DNA of 64,000 bases, taken from assembly GCA_030158285.1 (NCBI GenBank), contig JAOATF010000032.1:1-64000 (forward strand), in the 5' to 3' direction. The notes beneath the pieces were generated by a model, which was not told the DNA's origin, searched no databases, and was given only the letters and a program-made list of their open reading frames with translations. This document shows, piece after piece, positions 1 to 11,119 of the stretch. The position numbers and the translations under genes are program-made. How positions within the stretch are numbered: position 1 is the first letter of the stretch; each line of letters begins with the position of its first letter. The DNA comes from Hyphomonadaceae bacterium (GTDB lineage Bacteria; Pseudomonadota; Alphaproteobacteria; Caulobacterales; Hyphomonadaceae).

Positions 1-38
1 AGCGCCAGCAGCGTAATGAGGCTCAGCCATTTCAACAT
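1..38 (-). CDS. N-terminal fragment of an unidentified, probably membrane or exported protein (partial)
   Basis: Only the first 12 codons lie in the window, read leftward from an ATG at 38. They encode a short hydrophobic start (MLKWLSLITLLA) of the kind seen in signal peptides or signal anchors. A good ribosome binding site, GGAGAG, sits about 7 bases upstream of the ATG. The product cannot be identified from so little sequence. Confidence 0.5.
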   Translation of the reverse strand, partial: MLKWLSLITLLA

Positions 39-124
39 GCACGCTCTCCAGCCCCAAACGGGGAAATATCAAGCTAGCAGGGATTTTGTGCGGCGCGATA
101 CCTGGCCAGCCGGCTAATAAACGC

Positions 125-145
125 GGCGGCGTTTCGTGCGCCGCC
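125..145 (-). terminator. Putative intrinsic terminator of the hydrolase operon
   Basis: A 7-bp GC stem (GGCGGCG/CGCCGCC) with a 7-base loop lies 10 bases past the stop of the small membrane protein gene. On the minus strand it is followed by GCGTTTATT. The T-rich tail is short, so this is a moderate call. Confidence 0.45.
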
Positions 146-154
146 ACGGCTTGC

Positions 155-442
155 CTAGCGCAGCGCCTCGAGGATCGAGACCGCGCTTGCCCCGCAGATC
201 AGCGTGAAGAACACTTCCAGCATCGGCACGCGGAACTTCAACAGGTTGCCGCCGATCCAGATCAGGCCGGTCACCGCCGCCGCCACAACCCACGGCCCCA
301 GCATGAACCCGATCGAGCGCTGCAGCCGGTCGAACGCGGAATAATACCCGTTGAACTCGAACAGGTAGGCCGCGCCCAGCGCCGCCGCCGACATCAGCAC
401 GGCCAGGCCGGCGAGGAAACGCTCAAGCGTGTCGAGTCTCAT
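155..442 (-). CDS. Small hypothetical membrane protein (95 aa)
   Basis: Family not recognised. The protein has three hydrophobic segments, roughly residues 9-30, 45-62 and 74-92, separated by short polar loops, so it should be an inner-membrane protein. It starts only 10 bases after the stop of the CocE-type hydrolase gene on the same strand, so the two are probably co-transcribed. Nothing in the sequence indicates a catalytic role. Confidence 0.7.
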   Translation of the reverse strand: MRLDTLERFLAGLAVLMSAAALGAAYLFEFNGYYSAFDRLQRSIGFMLGPWVVAAAVTGLIWIGGNLLKFRVPMLEVFFTLICGASAVSILEALR

Positions 443-452
443 GGGTACGCGC

Positions 453-2414
453 CTATTTCACAATCGGCAGAACGATATAGCTCGGCTCAGCCTTCGAGTG
501 CTTCACCGTGTTGTTGGCGATCACCGGATCTGTCTCGAACTCGTTGCGGCCGCCCGTGTTGAGGTTGCGCGCGTATTTCGGGAAGGACGACGATGTCACC
601 TCAACCCGGATGCGATGGCCCGGCATGAAGGTGTTGGCCGTCGTCATCGGCGTGAAGTCGAGCTTGTAGGTCTTGCCCTTCGCCATGAACACTTCGCGGT
701 CATAGCCCTCGCGGAAACGGGCGCGCAGGATGGTGTCGTCGATGATGTAGGCCGTCCCATCCGGCGCCACATCGACCAGCTTCACCGCAAAGTCCGTATC
801 CTTCGCATCCGACGCGACATGCAGGATCGCATCCACAAACCCCGCCACCGTGATCGGCTTGGTCAGCACGTCCGTGGTATAGACCAGCACGTCATGGCGC
901 ACTTCCACCGGCCGCTGGTCAAACGCGCCCGGTACGACAACGCCGCCATTGCAGCAGTCGCCACCGCCTATCGTCTGCACCGGGTTTTCCGGGTCGTAGA
1001 CAAAACTGTCCGCCGGCTCGCTGCCGGATGGCGCGCTGAACGACAGCTTGCCATCGCCGAACACCGAATTCGCGCCGCCGTTCGAGCGCAGGTAGAGCTT
1101 CGTCTCGACCACGCCCTCCGGCGGCCACTTGGTTGCGGTCTTCCACTGGTTGTCGCCCATGGAGAAATAGCGGATCTTCGGCGTCGTTCCCGGGAAACGA
1201 TCGGCATCGCCCTTCAGGAAGCGATCGAAGAACTTCCACACCTCGCCATTCACATCCATCGAGGCATCGCCCAGCTCGCGCGTGCCTGACTTGAAGTTCG
1301 GCCCCAGCGAGGCGTAGGCGCAATGCACGCTCGGCCCGACGATGGCGTACTGGTTGTCGCGCGTCTCGGCATCGACGCCCGTCTTCGTCGCGTGATTGTA
1401 CAGTGCGAAGTTCGGCCCGATCGAAACGTCGTACCAGGAATTGTACCACAGCGCTGGAACGCCCCAGCTTTCATTGTCGTGGTAGAGCCCGCCCTTGTAC
1501 CACTCCGGATCGTCCGGCAGCGCCCGCGCAATCAGCTTCTCGTTCGTGCCCGCCGGCTCGCCCAGCGAGGTCAACAGCTCGGCATAGGGCAGATGCCACA
1601 CCTGCTTGTTCCACGTCACATCCGGCTTCTTCGGATTGAGGTCGGAGTATTGCGAAATGTACTGCCGCGTCTTTGCATCCAGCCCTTCCGGGATCTGCGC
1701 GCGCAGCGGGTTGTCGACGCCATAGAGCCAGATCGAGAACAGCGTGCGCGGCACGCCGCCGCGATACCAGTTGCCCTGCTCGTGGAATTCGCCGACGCGG
1801 CCGATGCCCGCGCCCGACGCCATCGGAACCATCGCGGCATGCGCCGGATGGTTGGTCGCCGCCAGCTGCAGCTGCCATTCCGCCGTCGACGAACACCCGA
1901 ACGTGCCGACCTTCTTGTTCGACCAGCTCTGGTTCGCAATCCAGGTCAATGCGTCATAGCCATCGGTGCGCGGATGGCCGAGGATCTCGAAATTGCCTTC
2001 CGAGAAATACCGCCCGCGCTCGTTCTGGTAGATCACCGCATAGCCGCGATCGACACCCTCCAGAACCTGCCGCAGCGAGCCACCCGCCAGCGTCTGCATG
2101 TTGTAAGGCGTGCGGATGAAAACCGTCGGCACGGGTCCGGTCGTATCTTTCGGGCGATAGACGTCGGTCGACAGGCTGACGCCATCGCGCATCTTCACCA
2201 GCACCTTCTTCTCGACCAGCGCCCGCTTGCCGAGTTCGGTGTTGAGCGCCGCATCGCTCCATTTCGAATAGTCCGTGTAGGGCACGGTATCGCCGGATGA
2301 TGGCAGTGCAGGCGGCAGCGCAGGCGCCGGCCCTGTCTGCGAAACGCCGGGCGTTGCAAGCAGCAACGCGCCGGCAACCGCCAGCACAGCGCAGCTCAAA
2401 AGGGTCTTCTTCAT
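453..2414 (-). CDS. CocE/NonD (peptidase S15) family alpha/beta hydrolase, exported
   Basis: Serine hydrolase of the CocE/NonD, X-Pro dipeptidyl-peptidase-like family, which cleaves esters or peptides. The start chosen is the ATG at 2414, preceded by GGAGGA at 8 bases. An in-frame start 10 codons upstream lacks such a site. Residues 1-26 form a signal peptide ending near VSQ. The nucleophile region reads GTFGCSSTAEW around residue 175, matching the G-x-S elbow of this family. The family's jelly-roll C-terminal domain follows from about residue 400. Length (653 aa) is normal. The substrate cannot be read from sequence. The small membrane protein gene follows closely downstream. Confidence 0.88.
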   Translation of the reverse strand: MKKTLLSCAVLAVAGALLLATPGVSQTGPAPALPPALPSSGDTVPYTDYSKWSDAALNTELGKRALVEKKVLVKMRDGVSLSTDVYRPKDTTGPVPTVFIRTPYNMQTLAGGSLRQVLEGVDRGYAVIYQNERGRYFSEGNFEILGHPRTDGYDALTWIANQSWSNKKVGTFGCSSTAEWQLQLAATNHPAHAAMVPMASGAGIGRVGEFHEQGNWYRGGVPRTLFSIWLYGVDNPLRAQIPEGLDAKTRQYISQYSDLNPKKPDVTWNKQVWHLPYAELLTSLGEPAGTNEKLIARALPDDPEWYKGGLYHDNESWGVPALWYNSWYDVSIGPNFALYNHATKTGVDAETRDNQYAIVGPSVHCAYASLGPNFKSGTRELGDASMDVNGEVWKFFDRFLKGDADRFPGTTPKIRYFSMGDNQWKTATKWPPEGVVETKLYLRSNGGANSVFGDGKLSFSAPSGSEPADSFVYDPENPVQTIGGGDCCNGGVVVPGAFDQRPVEVRHDVLVYTTDVLTKPITVAGFVDAILHVASDAKDTDFAVKLVDVAPDGTAYIIDDTILRARFREGYDREVFMAKGKTYKLDFTPMTTANTFMPGHRIRVEVTSSSFPKYARNLNTGGRNEFETDPVIANNTVKHSKAEPSYIVLPIVK

Positions 2415-2569
2415 CCGCAGTCCTCCCGGATTTCGGGCGGACACTAGAGCGGGTTCGGTTGGCTTGTCATCCTGGAAGCCGTTGCGTCAGCCAGCACGTG
2501 CAAGATTGGCAACGTGAATCTGCTGGCCCCCGTTCGCAAGCGCACGCAGGCAGTCTATATGTGGCGTCC

Positions 2570-3628
2570 ATGACCGCTGACGCCGTGACCAACGCCCCCT
2601 CTCACGCCCCTTCGACAAGGGGCGCCGCGCGTGTGGCCTTCATCGCCTTCCTCGCGCTCTCGGCCATGGTCTGGATCGGCATTGCCGTCGGCGCCAATGT
2701 GCGTGCGCCCGGCGTGGTCGGCCTTGTCGGGGCCGTGCTCGGCGGCTTCTTCGCCGCGGTATTGACCGCCGCCATCGGCGGATTGATCGCGCTGAAACTG
2801 GCCGAAGGCGTCCATGATGCGCCGCCCGCCGCGCCGGATGCTTTCAACCCCGAACTCGCCCCTGCCCTGCGCGCGCTTGGCGAGGCCCAGCGCCCCATCA
2901 CGAAACGCATGGTCGAGCAGGCCGCCTGGCGCACACCCGCTTTTGCCGCCGCCGGCATAGCGGCGTGGAGTCTGCTGATCCTTGTCGGCCTGCCCGGCGG
3001 CGTCCTCGACTTTTCGCTCGTTCTGCTGCTGGCGGGACTCGCGGGCTATGGCCTCACGCGGCTGTCGGCGTGGCGCGAACAGTCCGACGCCTATCTGCAG
3101 CGCGGCGTCGGCATGCTTGCCGGGAGCATGGGCAACCTCGTCTGGCGCAAGGCGACAGCCATCGACCTCAAAGCGCTGCAGTCCGCCGGCATCCTGCCCC
3201 GCGCGGCCGACTCCGGCGCGACAAGTGAAATTGCTGGCGTCCATGCCGGCGTGACGATCCGCATCGCGCCGCTCAGCACCCGTCCGCCGCAAGGCGCCGA
3301 CACCGCGACCAATCCCGCCTTCAACGGCCTGCTGATCGAACTCGAAGCGCCGTGGCTTTCGGCTGCGTCGATGGAAGCGCTCGCCGCCGCCCATCCTGCC
3401 GTGCCGGTGCGCATCGGGCAGCTGGCCGCCCTGCCCGGTCTCGGCGCCCCCGTCAGCGCCGCAACCGGCGCCAGCATTCTGATCGCCGTGCCGGAGCGTC
3501 CGAAGCAGCCACGCCTGTTTGACCCGCCAGTGACGCCCAGCTCCGCCGCCGCTGCGCCACGCCTCGCCCGCATCCGCCAGCTCGTCGCTGCCGTGCAGCA
3601 CATCGCGGACGCGCTCACGCCGGGCTGA
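2570..3628 (+). CDS. Hypothetical membrane protein (352 aa)
   Basis: Family not recognised. Two hydrophobic helices near the N-terminus (about residues 20-42 and 48-75) and two more around 130-170 indicate an inner-membrane protein. The C-terminal half is soluble, Ala/Pro-rich, and carries a predicted alpha/beta region. The start is uncertain between ATG 2570 and GTG 2561; neither has a strong ribosome binding site. The gene is divergent from the CocE-type hydrolase, with about 155 bases between them for both promoters. Confidence 0.65.
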   Translation: MTADAVTNAPSHAPSTRGAARVAFIAFLALSAMVWIGIAVGANVRAPGVVGLVGAVLGGFFAAVLTAAIGGLIALKLAEGVHDAPPAAPDAFNPELAPALRALGEAQRPITKRMVEQAAWRTPAFAAAGIAAWSLLILVGLPGGVLDFSLVLLLAGLAGYGLTRLSAWREQSDAYLQRGVGMLAGSMGNLVWRKATAIDLKALQSAGILPRAADSGATSEIAGVHAGVTIRIAPLSTRPPQGADTATNPAFNGLLIELEAPWLSAASMEALAAAHPAVPVRIGQLAALPGLGAPVSAATGASILIAVPERPKQPRLFDPPVTPSSAAAAPRLARIRQLVAAVQHIADALTPG

Positions 3629-3788
3629 GCGCGCTTTAGTTGCTGCGACTCCTCTGCTGCAACTCTGGCCCGACTCAACAATTCCCTGTTTCGCCGCAAT
3701 TGCCGCCGTCGCGCGGCCCCAATCGGCTGCGACAACCTGTACACGACGGGACCGGAAGGTCGGCCCGCGGGACAGACAGGGGACCAGA

Positions 3789-3920
3789 GTGAAGACGTCC
3801 ATCCGGCTCATGCTCACGGCGCTCGCGATCAGCGGCGTTACGCTTGCGGCAGCCGGGACGCCTCCGAAGGATCAGGCCCCCGCCAGCCCTCCCGCCATCC
3901 ACCTCGCGCAGACCCGCTAG
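3789..3920 (+). CDS. Small secreted peptide (43 aa), hypothetical
   Basis: A short open frame with a GTG start at 3789 preceded by a purine-rich GGGGA site and ending at TAG 3918-3920. The translation begins MKTSIRLMLTALAISGVTLA, a classic signal peptide with a charged start and hydrophobic core. A short Pro/Ala-rich tail of about 20 residues follows. It lies 29 bases upstream of the VWA gene on the same strand and probably shares its transcript. No family is recognised. The signal peptide and ribosome binding site are the only support. Confidence 0.5.
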   Translation: MKTSIRLMLTALAISGVTLAAAGTPPKDQAPASPPAIHLAQTR

Positions 3921-3949
3921 GCCACCGCCGCAACATCTGGGGATCGACC

Positions 3950-4690
3950 ATGAAAACCCGCACCGCCCTCGCCACCCTCTTCGCCCTCGCCGCCGGCATC
4001 ACGATGACGACGTCCGCCTCGGCCAAGCCGCCGCAGCATCCGGCGATCCATTCCTACATTCTGCTCGACCGCACCGGCTCGATGGAGCCGATCTGGTCCG
4101 AAGCACTTTCCTCCGTGAACGCCTATGCCGATGGCCTGGCCGCGCTCGACGGCGGCCCGCGTGTCGATGCGGACATCACGCTCGCCGTGTTCGACGCCCA
4201 GGACGGGCTGCAGTTCGACGTGCTCCGCAAGGGCGTCGACGCCGAGGACTGGAACGACGTCTCCTCGCGCGAAGTGAACCCGCGCGGCATGACGCCCCTC
4301 TACGACGCCATCGGCCGCATCGTCTCACTGGCCGAGAAGGACAAGCCTGAAAAGGCGATCATCGTGATCATGACGGACGGTGAAGAAAACTCGTCCAAGG
4401 AAATGACCAAGACCGCCGCTAAAGCCGCGCTCGACCGCGTGCGCGCCAAGGGTTGGGAAGTGGTGTTCCTCGGCGCCGAATTCTCCAAGTTCGATGACGC
4501 CGAGGGCGTTGGCCAGACCGCCTCGCGCAACATGGCCGTCTCGAAGGACCAGCTTTCGGACTCGATGGGCCGCCTCGCCCAGAAATCGAAGAACTACGCC
4601 GCGGGCGCCGCCCCGTCCGTTGAATGGAACGATGAAGACCGCGCCGCCGCCAAGGAAGACGACGTCAAGCAGCGCACGGGCAACCAGTAA
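3950..4690 (+). CDS. Exported von Willebrand factor A (VWA) domain protein
   Basis: Residues 1-25 are a signal peptide (cleavage near ASA-KP), so the protein acts in the periplasm or beyond. A single VWA domain fills residues 30-215. Its metal-ion-dependent adhesion site appears as DRTGSM, close to the DxSxS consensus with Thr in the third position. Supporting elements are the TPLYDAIG segment and the MTDGEENSS strand-loop. VWA domains bind a divalent metal and usually mediate protein-protein contacts; the partner is unknown. A 43-residue secreted peptide gene lies just upstream. Confidence 0.85.
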   Translation: MKTRTALATLFALAAGITMTTSASAKPPQHPAIHSYILLDRTGSMEPIWSEALSSVNAYADGLAALDGGPRVDADITLAVFDAQDGLQFDVLRKGVDAEDWNDVSSREVNPRGMTPLYDAIGRIVSLAEKDKPEKAIIVIMTDGEENSSKEMTKTAAKAALDRVRAKGWEVVFLGAEFSKFDDAEGVGQTASRNMAVSKDQLSDSMGRLAQKSKNYAAGAAPSVEWNDEDRAAAKEDDVKQRTGNQ

Positions 4691-4761
4691 GACACAGAAC
4701 CCCTCCGACGTGGGGACGGCAGGATCGGCATTGCCGGCGACGGCATGGTCCTGATCCTGCT

Positions 4762-4797
4762 CCGGCCAGCGGCGGCTTCTCCCCCGCTGCTGGCCGG
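4762..4797 (+). terminator. Strong hairpin after the VWA gene
   Basis: A 14-bp stem with a single G-U pair (left arm 4762-4775, right arm 4784-4797, 8-base loop) lies 70 bases after the VWA stop codon. There is no T-run on either side. It could be a Rho-assisted terminator or a 3-prime mRNA-stabilising structure. A second, looser inverted repeat (GCAGGATC near 4728 with GATCCTGC at 4753-4760) lies just upstream. Confidence 0.45.
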
Positions 4798-4888
4798 AAC
4801 GCGTCTCTTGCCGTTCGCTGCGCTCTTGAGTTCGCGCGGGTTTTGATGTCGGGATGCGGCCGGGGAAACAGTGTCCAGGGGACCAGCC

Positions 4889-5506
4889 ATGAAATTCGCT
4901 CTCGCCGCCACGGCCGCCGTGCTCGCGCTTGCCGCCTGCCAGCCGTCGGCGCCACCCGCCGATCCGGCAAAGCCGGCTGAACCTGCTGCCGCCGCCGAAC
5001 AGGCCGCCACCACCGGATGCGATGTCTCCGCCGAAACCCAGTGGGGCCCGATCGGCCCCACCGATCATCCCGCCTACCGCGTCGAAGCATGGACGCACGG
5101 CAGCATCTGCGAGGTCTCCGTCGTGACGCTCGCTGTGTTCGCGCGCGACGGCTACCCGATCTACACGTGGACCGGCCAGTCGCAGTACCTGTTCGGTCTG
5201 AAGGACGCCAAGGACGCAGCCGGCATGAAGACCGCGCTGTCCGACTGGATCGCCCAGGGGACCGAACTCGAAACCACCGCGACCACCCTGCCGCCGTGGG
5301 AACAGACCGAAGGCCAGCCCAAGCGCGCCGAATTCCCGTTCATGCCCGCCGAAGGCATCGACAAGGCCGCCTACGAGCAGCTGCAGAAGGACAACCTCCC
5401 GACGCTGTGCTTCCCGCAGGGCAGCGAGAGCCTGCAGTGCCTCGCGCTCCGTTCGGGCGCGCCGGCCACGCTGGAAGACATCGGCCTCCAGCTTTTCCCG
5501 GGTTAG
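4889..5506 (+). CDS. Hypothetical lipoprotein (205 aa)
   Basis: The N-terminus MKFALAATAAVLALAAC carries a clear lipobox (L-A-A-C, Cys17), so the protein is lipid-anchored. A Pro/Ala-rich linker follows, then a roughly 160-residue globular region with Cys residues near 38, 71, 173 and 182 that may form disulfides. The start at ATG 4889 is preferred over an upstream in-frame ATG because the lipobox begins here and AGGGGA precedes it. No family is recognised. It is convergent with another lipoprotein gene 13 bases away. Confidence 0.72.
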   Translation: MKFALAATAAVLALAACQPSAPPADPAKPAEPAAAAEQAATTGCDVSAETQWGPIGPTDHPAYRVEAWTHGSICEVSVVTLAVFARDGYPIYTWTGQSQYLFGLKDAKDAAGMKTALSDWIAQGTELETTATTLPPWEQTEGQPKRAEFPFMPAEGIDKAAYEQLQKDNLPTLCFPQGSESLQCLALRSGAPATLEDIGLQLFPG

Positions 5507-5519
5507 TCGCCGGGGCTGA

Positions 5520-5942
5520 TCAGAAGTCCGCGCAGGTCGCGCGGTCTGTCCGCAGCACCGCGTCCTGTTCGAACGCCTTGATGTAGGCGGCACGGATCGC
5601 CTCGATATCGGCCGAGGCGGCCGCACTGCCATCATGCAGGCGCACCAGCACATGGCTGGGCTCGCGCTCGGTGATGCCGCGCTGGTCCGACAGCCACATC
5701 CCCTGCCCGTCGAGGATGGTGAACCCTTCCTTCCAGCGCGGGGCGACCTCTGTCTCCACGAACCGGGCGAACTCGTACCGCGAGATCGACCCGCCCGGCC
5801 GCAACCTGCCGAGATAGAGCATCGTCTCCACCATCGGCTCGCCGACCTGACACTGCGCGACCGGCAACGGACTGCCAGCGGACGAGACGCTGACGCAGCC
5901 GGAAACCATTACAAAAGCGATCAAACCGAGGGTGCGCTGCAT
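5520..5942 (-). CDS. Hypothetical lipoprotein (140 aa)
   Basis: Starts at ATG 5942 with MQRTLGLIAFVMVSGC, a signal peptide ending in a lipobox (V-S-G-C, Cys16). The mature part resembles the DUF3574 family in having an ETMLYLGRLRPGG segment, a FARFVETEVAPRW segment and a DGQGMW segment. This is recalled from family knowledge and was not checked. The gene is divergent from typA. The lipid anchor is well supported; the DUF3574 assignment is probable. Confidence 0.75.
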   Translation of the reverse strand: MQRTLGLIAFVMVSGCVSVSSAGSPLPVAQCQVGEPMVETMLYLGRLRPGGSISRYEFARFVETEVAPRWKEGFTILDGQGMWLSDQRGITEREPSHVLVRLHDGSAAASADIEAIRAAYIKAFEQDAVLRTDRATCADF

Positions 5943-6103
5943 CGGAAATCCCCATTCACCATGGCCAAAATGCACCATTCTGGCCGGTTTTGGGAGTTCT
6001 GGCCGGCATTCGCCCCGTGCGGCGCCTCGGATGCTCGCTTTCTTCACAAAAGCCCTGTATTGCGGCGCACAAATCCGCCCCCTCCCGGCCAAAAGACAGC
6101 ACC

Positions 6104-7924
<1,821 letters not shown>

Positions 7925-8272
7925 TTGTCCGACGTCCTTCCGCCCTGCCCGGCCTGCGCGTCCGCCCTCACCTACGAGGACGGCGCGATGCTGGTCTGTC
8001 CGGAATGCGCACATGAATGGTCGCCATCGGCTGCGCCCGCAGCAGATGGTCCGCGCATCTACAAGGACGCCAACGGCAATGTGCTGGAAAACGGCGACAC
8101 CGTCACGCTGATCAAGGACCTGAGGCTGAAAGGCTCAACACAGGTCGTGAAGCAGGGCACCAAGGTCAAGAACATCCGCCTGGTCGACGAAGACCATGAC
8201 ATCGACTGCAAGATCGATGGCTTCGGCAGCATGAAGCTGAAATCCGAGTTCGTGAAGAAGCAGCCGCGCTAG
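7925..8272 (+). CDS. phnA: PhnA/YjdM-type zinc-ribbon protein
   Basis: Small protein of the PhnA (YjdM) family, named from the phosphonate locus although most members have no proven phosphonate role. An N-terminal zinc ribbon is formed by CPAC (Cys8, Cys11) and CPEC (Cys25, Cys28). A C-terminal SH3-like PhnA domain follows, with the [18 protein letters not shown] segment. The start is TTG at 7925, directly after the typA stop codon, which suggests translational coupling. The gene is convergent with ppa, with 5 bases between the stops. Confidence 0.9.
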   Translation: MSDVLPPCPACASALTYEDGAMLVCPECAHEWSPSAAPAADGPRIYKDANGNVLENGDTVTLIKDLRLKGSTQVVKQGTKVKNIRLVDEDHDIDCKIDGFGSMKLKSEFVKKQPR

Positions 8273-8277
8273 GCAGG

Positions 8278-8814
8278 CTACTTCTTCTCGCCCTTGGCCC
8301 GCTCGATCGACTCGAGGATCAGCTCGCGCGCCCGCTCGGGGCCGTGCAGGCCTTCGATCTTCACCCACTTGCCGGGCTCGAGATCCTTGTAGTGCTCGAA
8401 GAAGTGCACGATGCGCTCGACCACGATCTCGGGCAGGTCTTTGTAGTGTTTGATCTTCTCGTAGTAGCGCGTGAGCTTCGGATGCGGCACGGCGAGGATC
8501 TTCTCGTCCTGACCCTTGTCGTCCGTCATCATCAGGACGCCAACCGGAACCACCCGCACGACGCACCCTGGAACCAGCGCACGGTTGCCCACCACCATCA
8601 CGTCGATCGGATCGCCATCCAGTGACAGGGTGTGCGGGATGAAACCGTAATTACACGGATAGCGCATCGGCGTGTACAGGAAGCGGTCGACGAACATCGC
8701 GCCCGAGGGCTTGTCGATCTCGTACTTGATCGGCTCCCCGCCAAGCGGAACTTCCACGACGACGTGGACGTCTTCGGGCGGGTTCGGGCCGGTCGGGATT
8801 TTCGAGAGGTCCAT
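8278..8814 (-). CDS. ppa: Inorganic pyrophosphatase (family I, soluble)
   Basis: Hydrolyses pyrophosphate to phosphate in the cytoplasm, pulling biosynthetic reactions forward. The start is ATG 8814 (MDLSKIPTG), the usual N-terminus of the family. The longer upstream frame is not conserved-looking. The signature DGDPIDVMV, which holds the metal-binding aspartates, is at residues 66-74. The substrate-binding YEIDKPSG segment is at 31-38. The length of 178 aa is standard. Confidence 0.97.
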   Translation of the reverse strand: MDLSKIPTGPNPPEDVHVVVEVPLGGEPIKYEIDKPSGAMFVDRFLYTPMRYPCNYGFIPHTLSLDGDPIDVMVVGNRALVPGCVVRVVPVGVLMMTDDKGQDEKILAVPHPKLTRYYEKIKHYKDLPEIVVERIVHFFEHYKDLEPGKWVKIEGLHGPERARELILESIERAKGEKK

Positions 8815-8937
8815 CTGGGTCGTCCTGTCGTCTTTTGGGGAGGCGCCGTCTTTTGACGTTACGGCGCCTGCAATATCGGGGCCTGCGCCAAGCGCAAGGT
8901 TAACCCGCACATCCTTTCCCACGGCCGGGGCGCGGCC

Positions 8938-11055
8938 TCACGCCGCGCTTGCAACAGCCCTCAGCATCGCCCGCGGGTCGATCGGCTTGGCCAGCACATC
9001 TGCCGTCCCCGCTTCGCGATAGGCCGCGACCTGGTCCGGCAGCACGTTGGCCGTGCAGGCGATCACCGGCGTTTCAAGATTTGGCCCCTCCTCGTCCCGC
9101 AGCCGCGCCAGCACTTCGAGCCCGTCCATACCCGGCATCACCATGTCCAGCAGGACAACGTCGAACTTGCGCTTGCGCAGCAGGTCCAGCGCCTCGAAGC
9201 CCGATGCGCACTCCGTTGCGCGATGTCCTGCCGCGCGCAGCAGGGCCGCCAGGACATAGAGATTGCGCGGGTTGTCATCGACACACAGCACGTCGCGCGG
9301 CGCCAGCATCCCGTCGGCCACCGCATCGACTGCGCGCGCGGGCGCCGCCTTGGCGCCAGCCGCCGCACGCGGCGCCTCGATCCGCACCGTGAACCGCGAT
9401 CCAAGCCCGGGGCGCGTGTCGAGCTCCACATCCCCGCCCATGGCCACAGCCAACCGGCGCGAGATATGCAGCCCGAGACCCAGCCCACCATGATGGCGCT
9501 TGCTGGACACATCGATCTGTTCGAACGGCTGGAAAATCCGCTCCGCTGCCTCGCGTGGAACGCCGGGCCCGGTATCCTCGACATCGATCGCGACCATCTC
9601 GCGCCCGTCCCGTCCGCGCTCGGGCCAGCCGCGCAGGGTGATGCTGCCAACCGTGGTGAACTTCACCGCATTGGCGATCAGATTGCCGATCACCTGCAGC
9701 AGCCGCGCGCTATCCACCATGCGATGCGCCGACAACGCCGGATCGATCATCACGCTGAGCGACAGCTGTTTCTGCCGCACTTCCGACGCCCAGATCACCG
9801 CTGCATCTTCCAGAAGTCGCAGCAGCGACATCGGCTCGCGCTCGATCCTGACCTTGTCGGCGTTGATTGCCGAGAGATCGAGCAGGTCGTTGAGCACGGC
9901 CAGCATCTGCTTGCCTGCATCCTCGAGCACGCCCAGCGTCCGCCGCTGCACCGGGTCAAGTTTCGACTGTGCCAGCAGGAGCGCGCAGCTCATGATGGCG
10001 TTCATCGGCGTGCGCAGCTCGTGGCTGGTCACGCCCATGAAATTGGTCTTGGCGCGGTTGGCCTTCTCCGCTTGCTCCAGCGCCTCGGCGAGCTCGACGT
10101 TCTGCGCGGTCAGCCGTACTTCGGCGACATGTTGCTCGGTCACATCCTTCATGGTGACGACCGCGTACTCGACCTCCCCGGTCTCGGCATGGCGGATGGG
10201 CACCGTGTTGACCGACAGCCAGCGCGGCTGCCCGCCCGGAAGCTCGATGCCGAGACGCACATTCTCGAGCGCCTGTCCCGTGCGCAGGGTGACGATGGCG
10301 GGATATTCCTTGGGTCCGTAAAGCGTGCCGTCGGGCCGCAACGTGCGCCAGCGCGGATCCTTGTAGTCGCGGCTCAGAACGTCCTCGCGGGTGAGCCCCA
10401 TGATGCGGAGGCAGGCCGGGTTCATCTCGACAAGCCCGCGCCAGGGCGCATGAACGTTCACGCCTTCCTGGATGGCGTTGAAGATCTGCTCGAACAGCCG
10501 TTGCCGCTGCCGCTCCGCCTCGGTCGTCGCCGCCGCGCGTTCGGCGCGGAGGGCGGCGCGGCGTTGTAGGAGGAAGCCCGATACGAGTTCCGCCACCTGT
10601 TCCAGTCGGTGTACCTCCCGGGCGCCGAACATGTCCGGTTCGGTATGCCCCACCGCGAGCACGCCCAGCGGCAGGCCCGGCTCCGGGCCCAGCGGCGCTG
10701 CGATGAAACTGCGGACATGGGGCGCCGCCGTCACATAGCGCGCGCCGGCAAAGCGCGGATCGGCCTGCGCATCGGCGGTGATCACGGACACGCGCAGTCC
10801 CAGCACGGTCGAACTCATGCATTCCGCGCGCGGCAGTGTCTCGCTGGCATCGAACGTCGCCGAGACGTGGAAGGCCCGGGTGGCGTCATGCACGGTGAAC
10901 GCCGCGATGTTGGCGCCCGTGATGTCGGCCGCCAGCCGCACCAGCCGGTCGAGATCCGCGAACGGACCGGCATGGGTCAGGTCCAGCTCGCGCAACGCCG
11001 CAAGCCGCGCTTCTTCAACATCGGACGTGGCGACATCTGAATTGGCGTCAGTCAC
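8938..11055 (-). CDS. Hybrid sensor histidine kinase (GAF-PAS-HisKA-HATPase-REC)
   Basis: Cytosolic sensor kinase with no clear membrane segment. A GAF domain spans roughly residues 25-165, a PAS domain 190-305 and a short coiled coil 310-335. The HisKA H-box SHELRTPMNAI has the phospho-accepting His345. The HATPase domain runs 440-562 with N-box NLIANAVKF and G-boxes DTGPGVP and GLGLGLH. A C-terminal receiver domain covers 585-705 with acidic pair Asp593/594 and phospho-acceptor Asp637. Translation starts at GTG 11055. The ligand of the GAF/PAS part is unknown. A stand-alone receiver gene lies 64 bases upstream on the same strand and probably forms a phosphorelay with it. Confidence 0.93.
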   Translation of the reverse strand: MTDANSDVATSDVEEARLAALRELDLTHAGPFADLDRLVRLAADITGANIAAFTVHDATRAFHVSATFDASETLPRAECMSSTVLGLRVSVITADAQADPRFAGARYVTAAPHVRSFIAAPLGPEPGLPLGVLAVGHTEPDMFGAREVHRLEQVAELVSGFLLQRRAALRAERAAATTEAERQRQRLFEQIFNAIQEGVNVHAPWRGLVEMNPACLRIMGLTREDVLSRDYKDPRWRTLRPDGTLYGPKEYPAIVTLRTGQALENVRLGIELPGGQPRWLSVNTVPIRHAETGEVEYAVVTMKDVTEQHVAEVRLTAQNVELAEALEQAEKANRAKTNFMGVTSHELRTPMNAIMSCALLLAQSKLDPVQRRTLGVLEDAGKQMLAVLNDLLDLSAINADKVRIEREPMSLLRLLEDAAVIWASEVRQKQLSLSVMIDPALSAHRMVDSARLLQVIGNLIANAVKFTTVGSITLRGWPERGRDGREMVAIDVEDTGPGVPREAAERIFQPFEQIDVSSKRHHGGLGLGLHISRRLAVAMGGDVELDTRPGLGSRFTVRIEAPRAAAGAKAAPARAVDAVADGMLAPRDVLCVDDNPRNLYVLAALLRAAGHRATECASGFEALDLLRKRKFDVVLLDMVMPGMDGLEVLARLRDEEGPNLETPVIACTANVLPDQVAAYREAGTADVLAKPIDPRAMLRAVASAA

Positions 11056-11119
11056 AGCGGGCAGTCCCCGGAATGCACACAGGCATGCGCTGACGAGGCT
11101 AGTACGCGTGGCAAAACAA

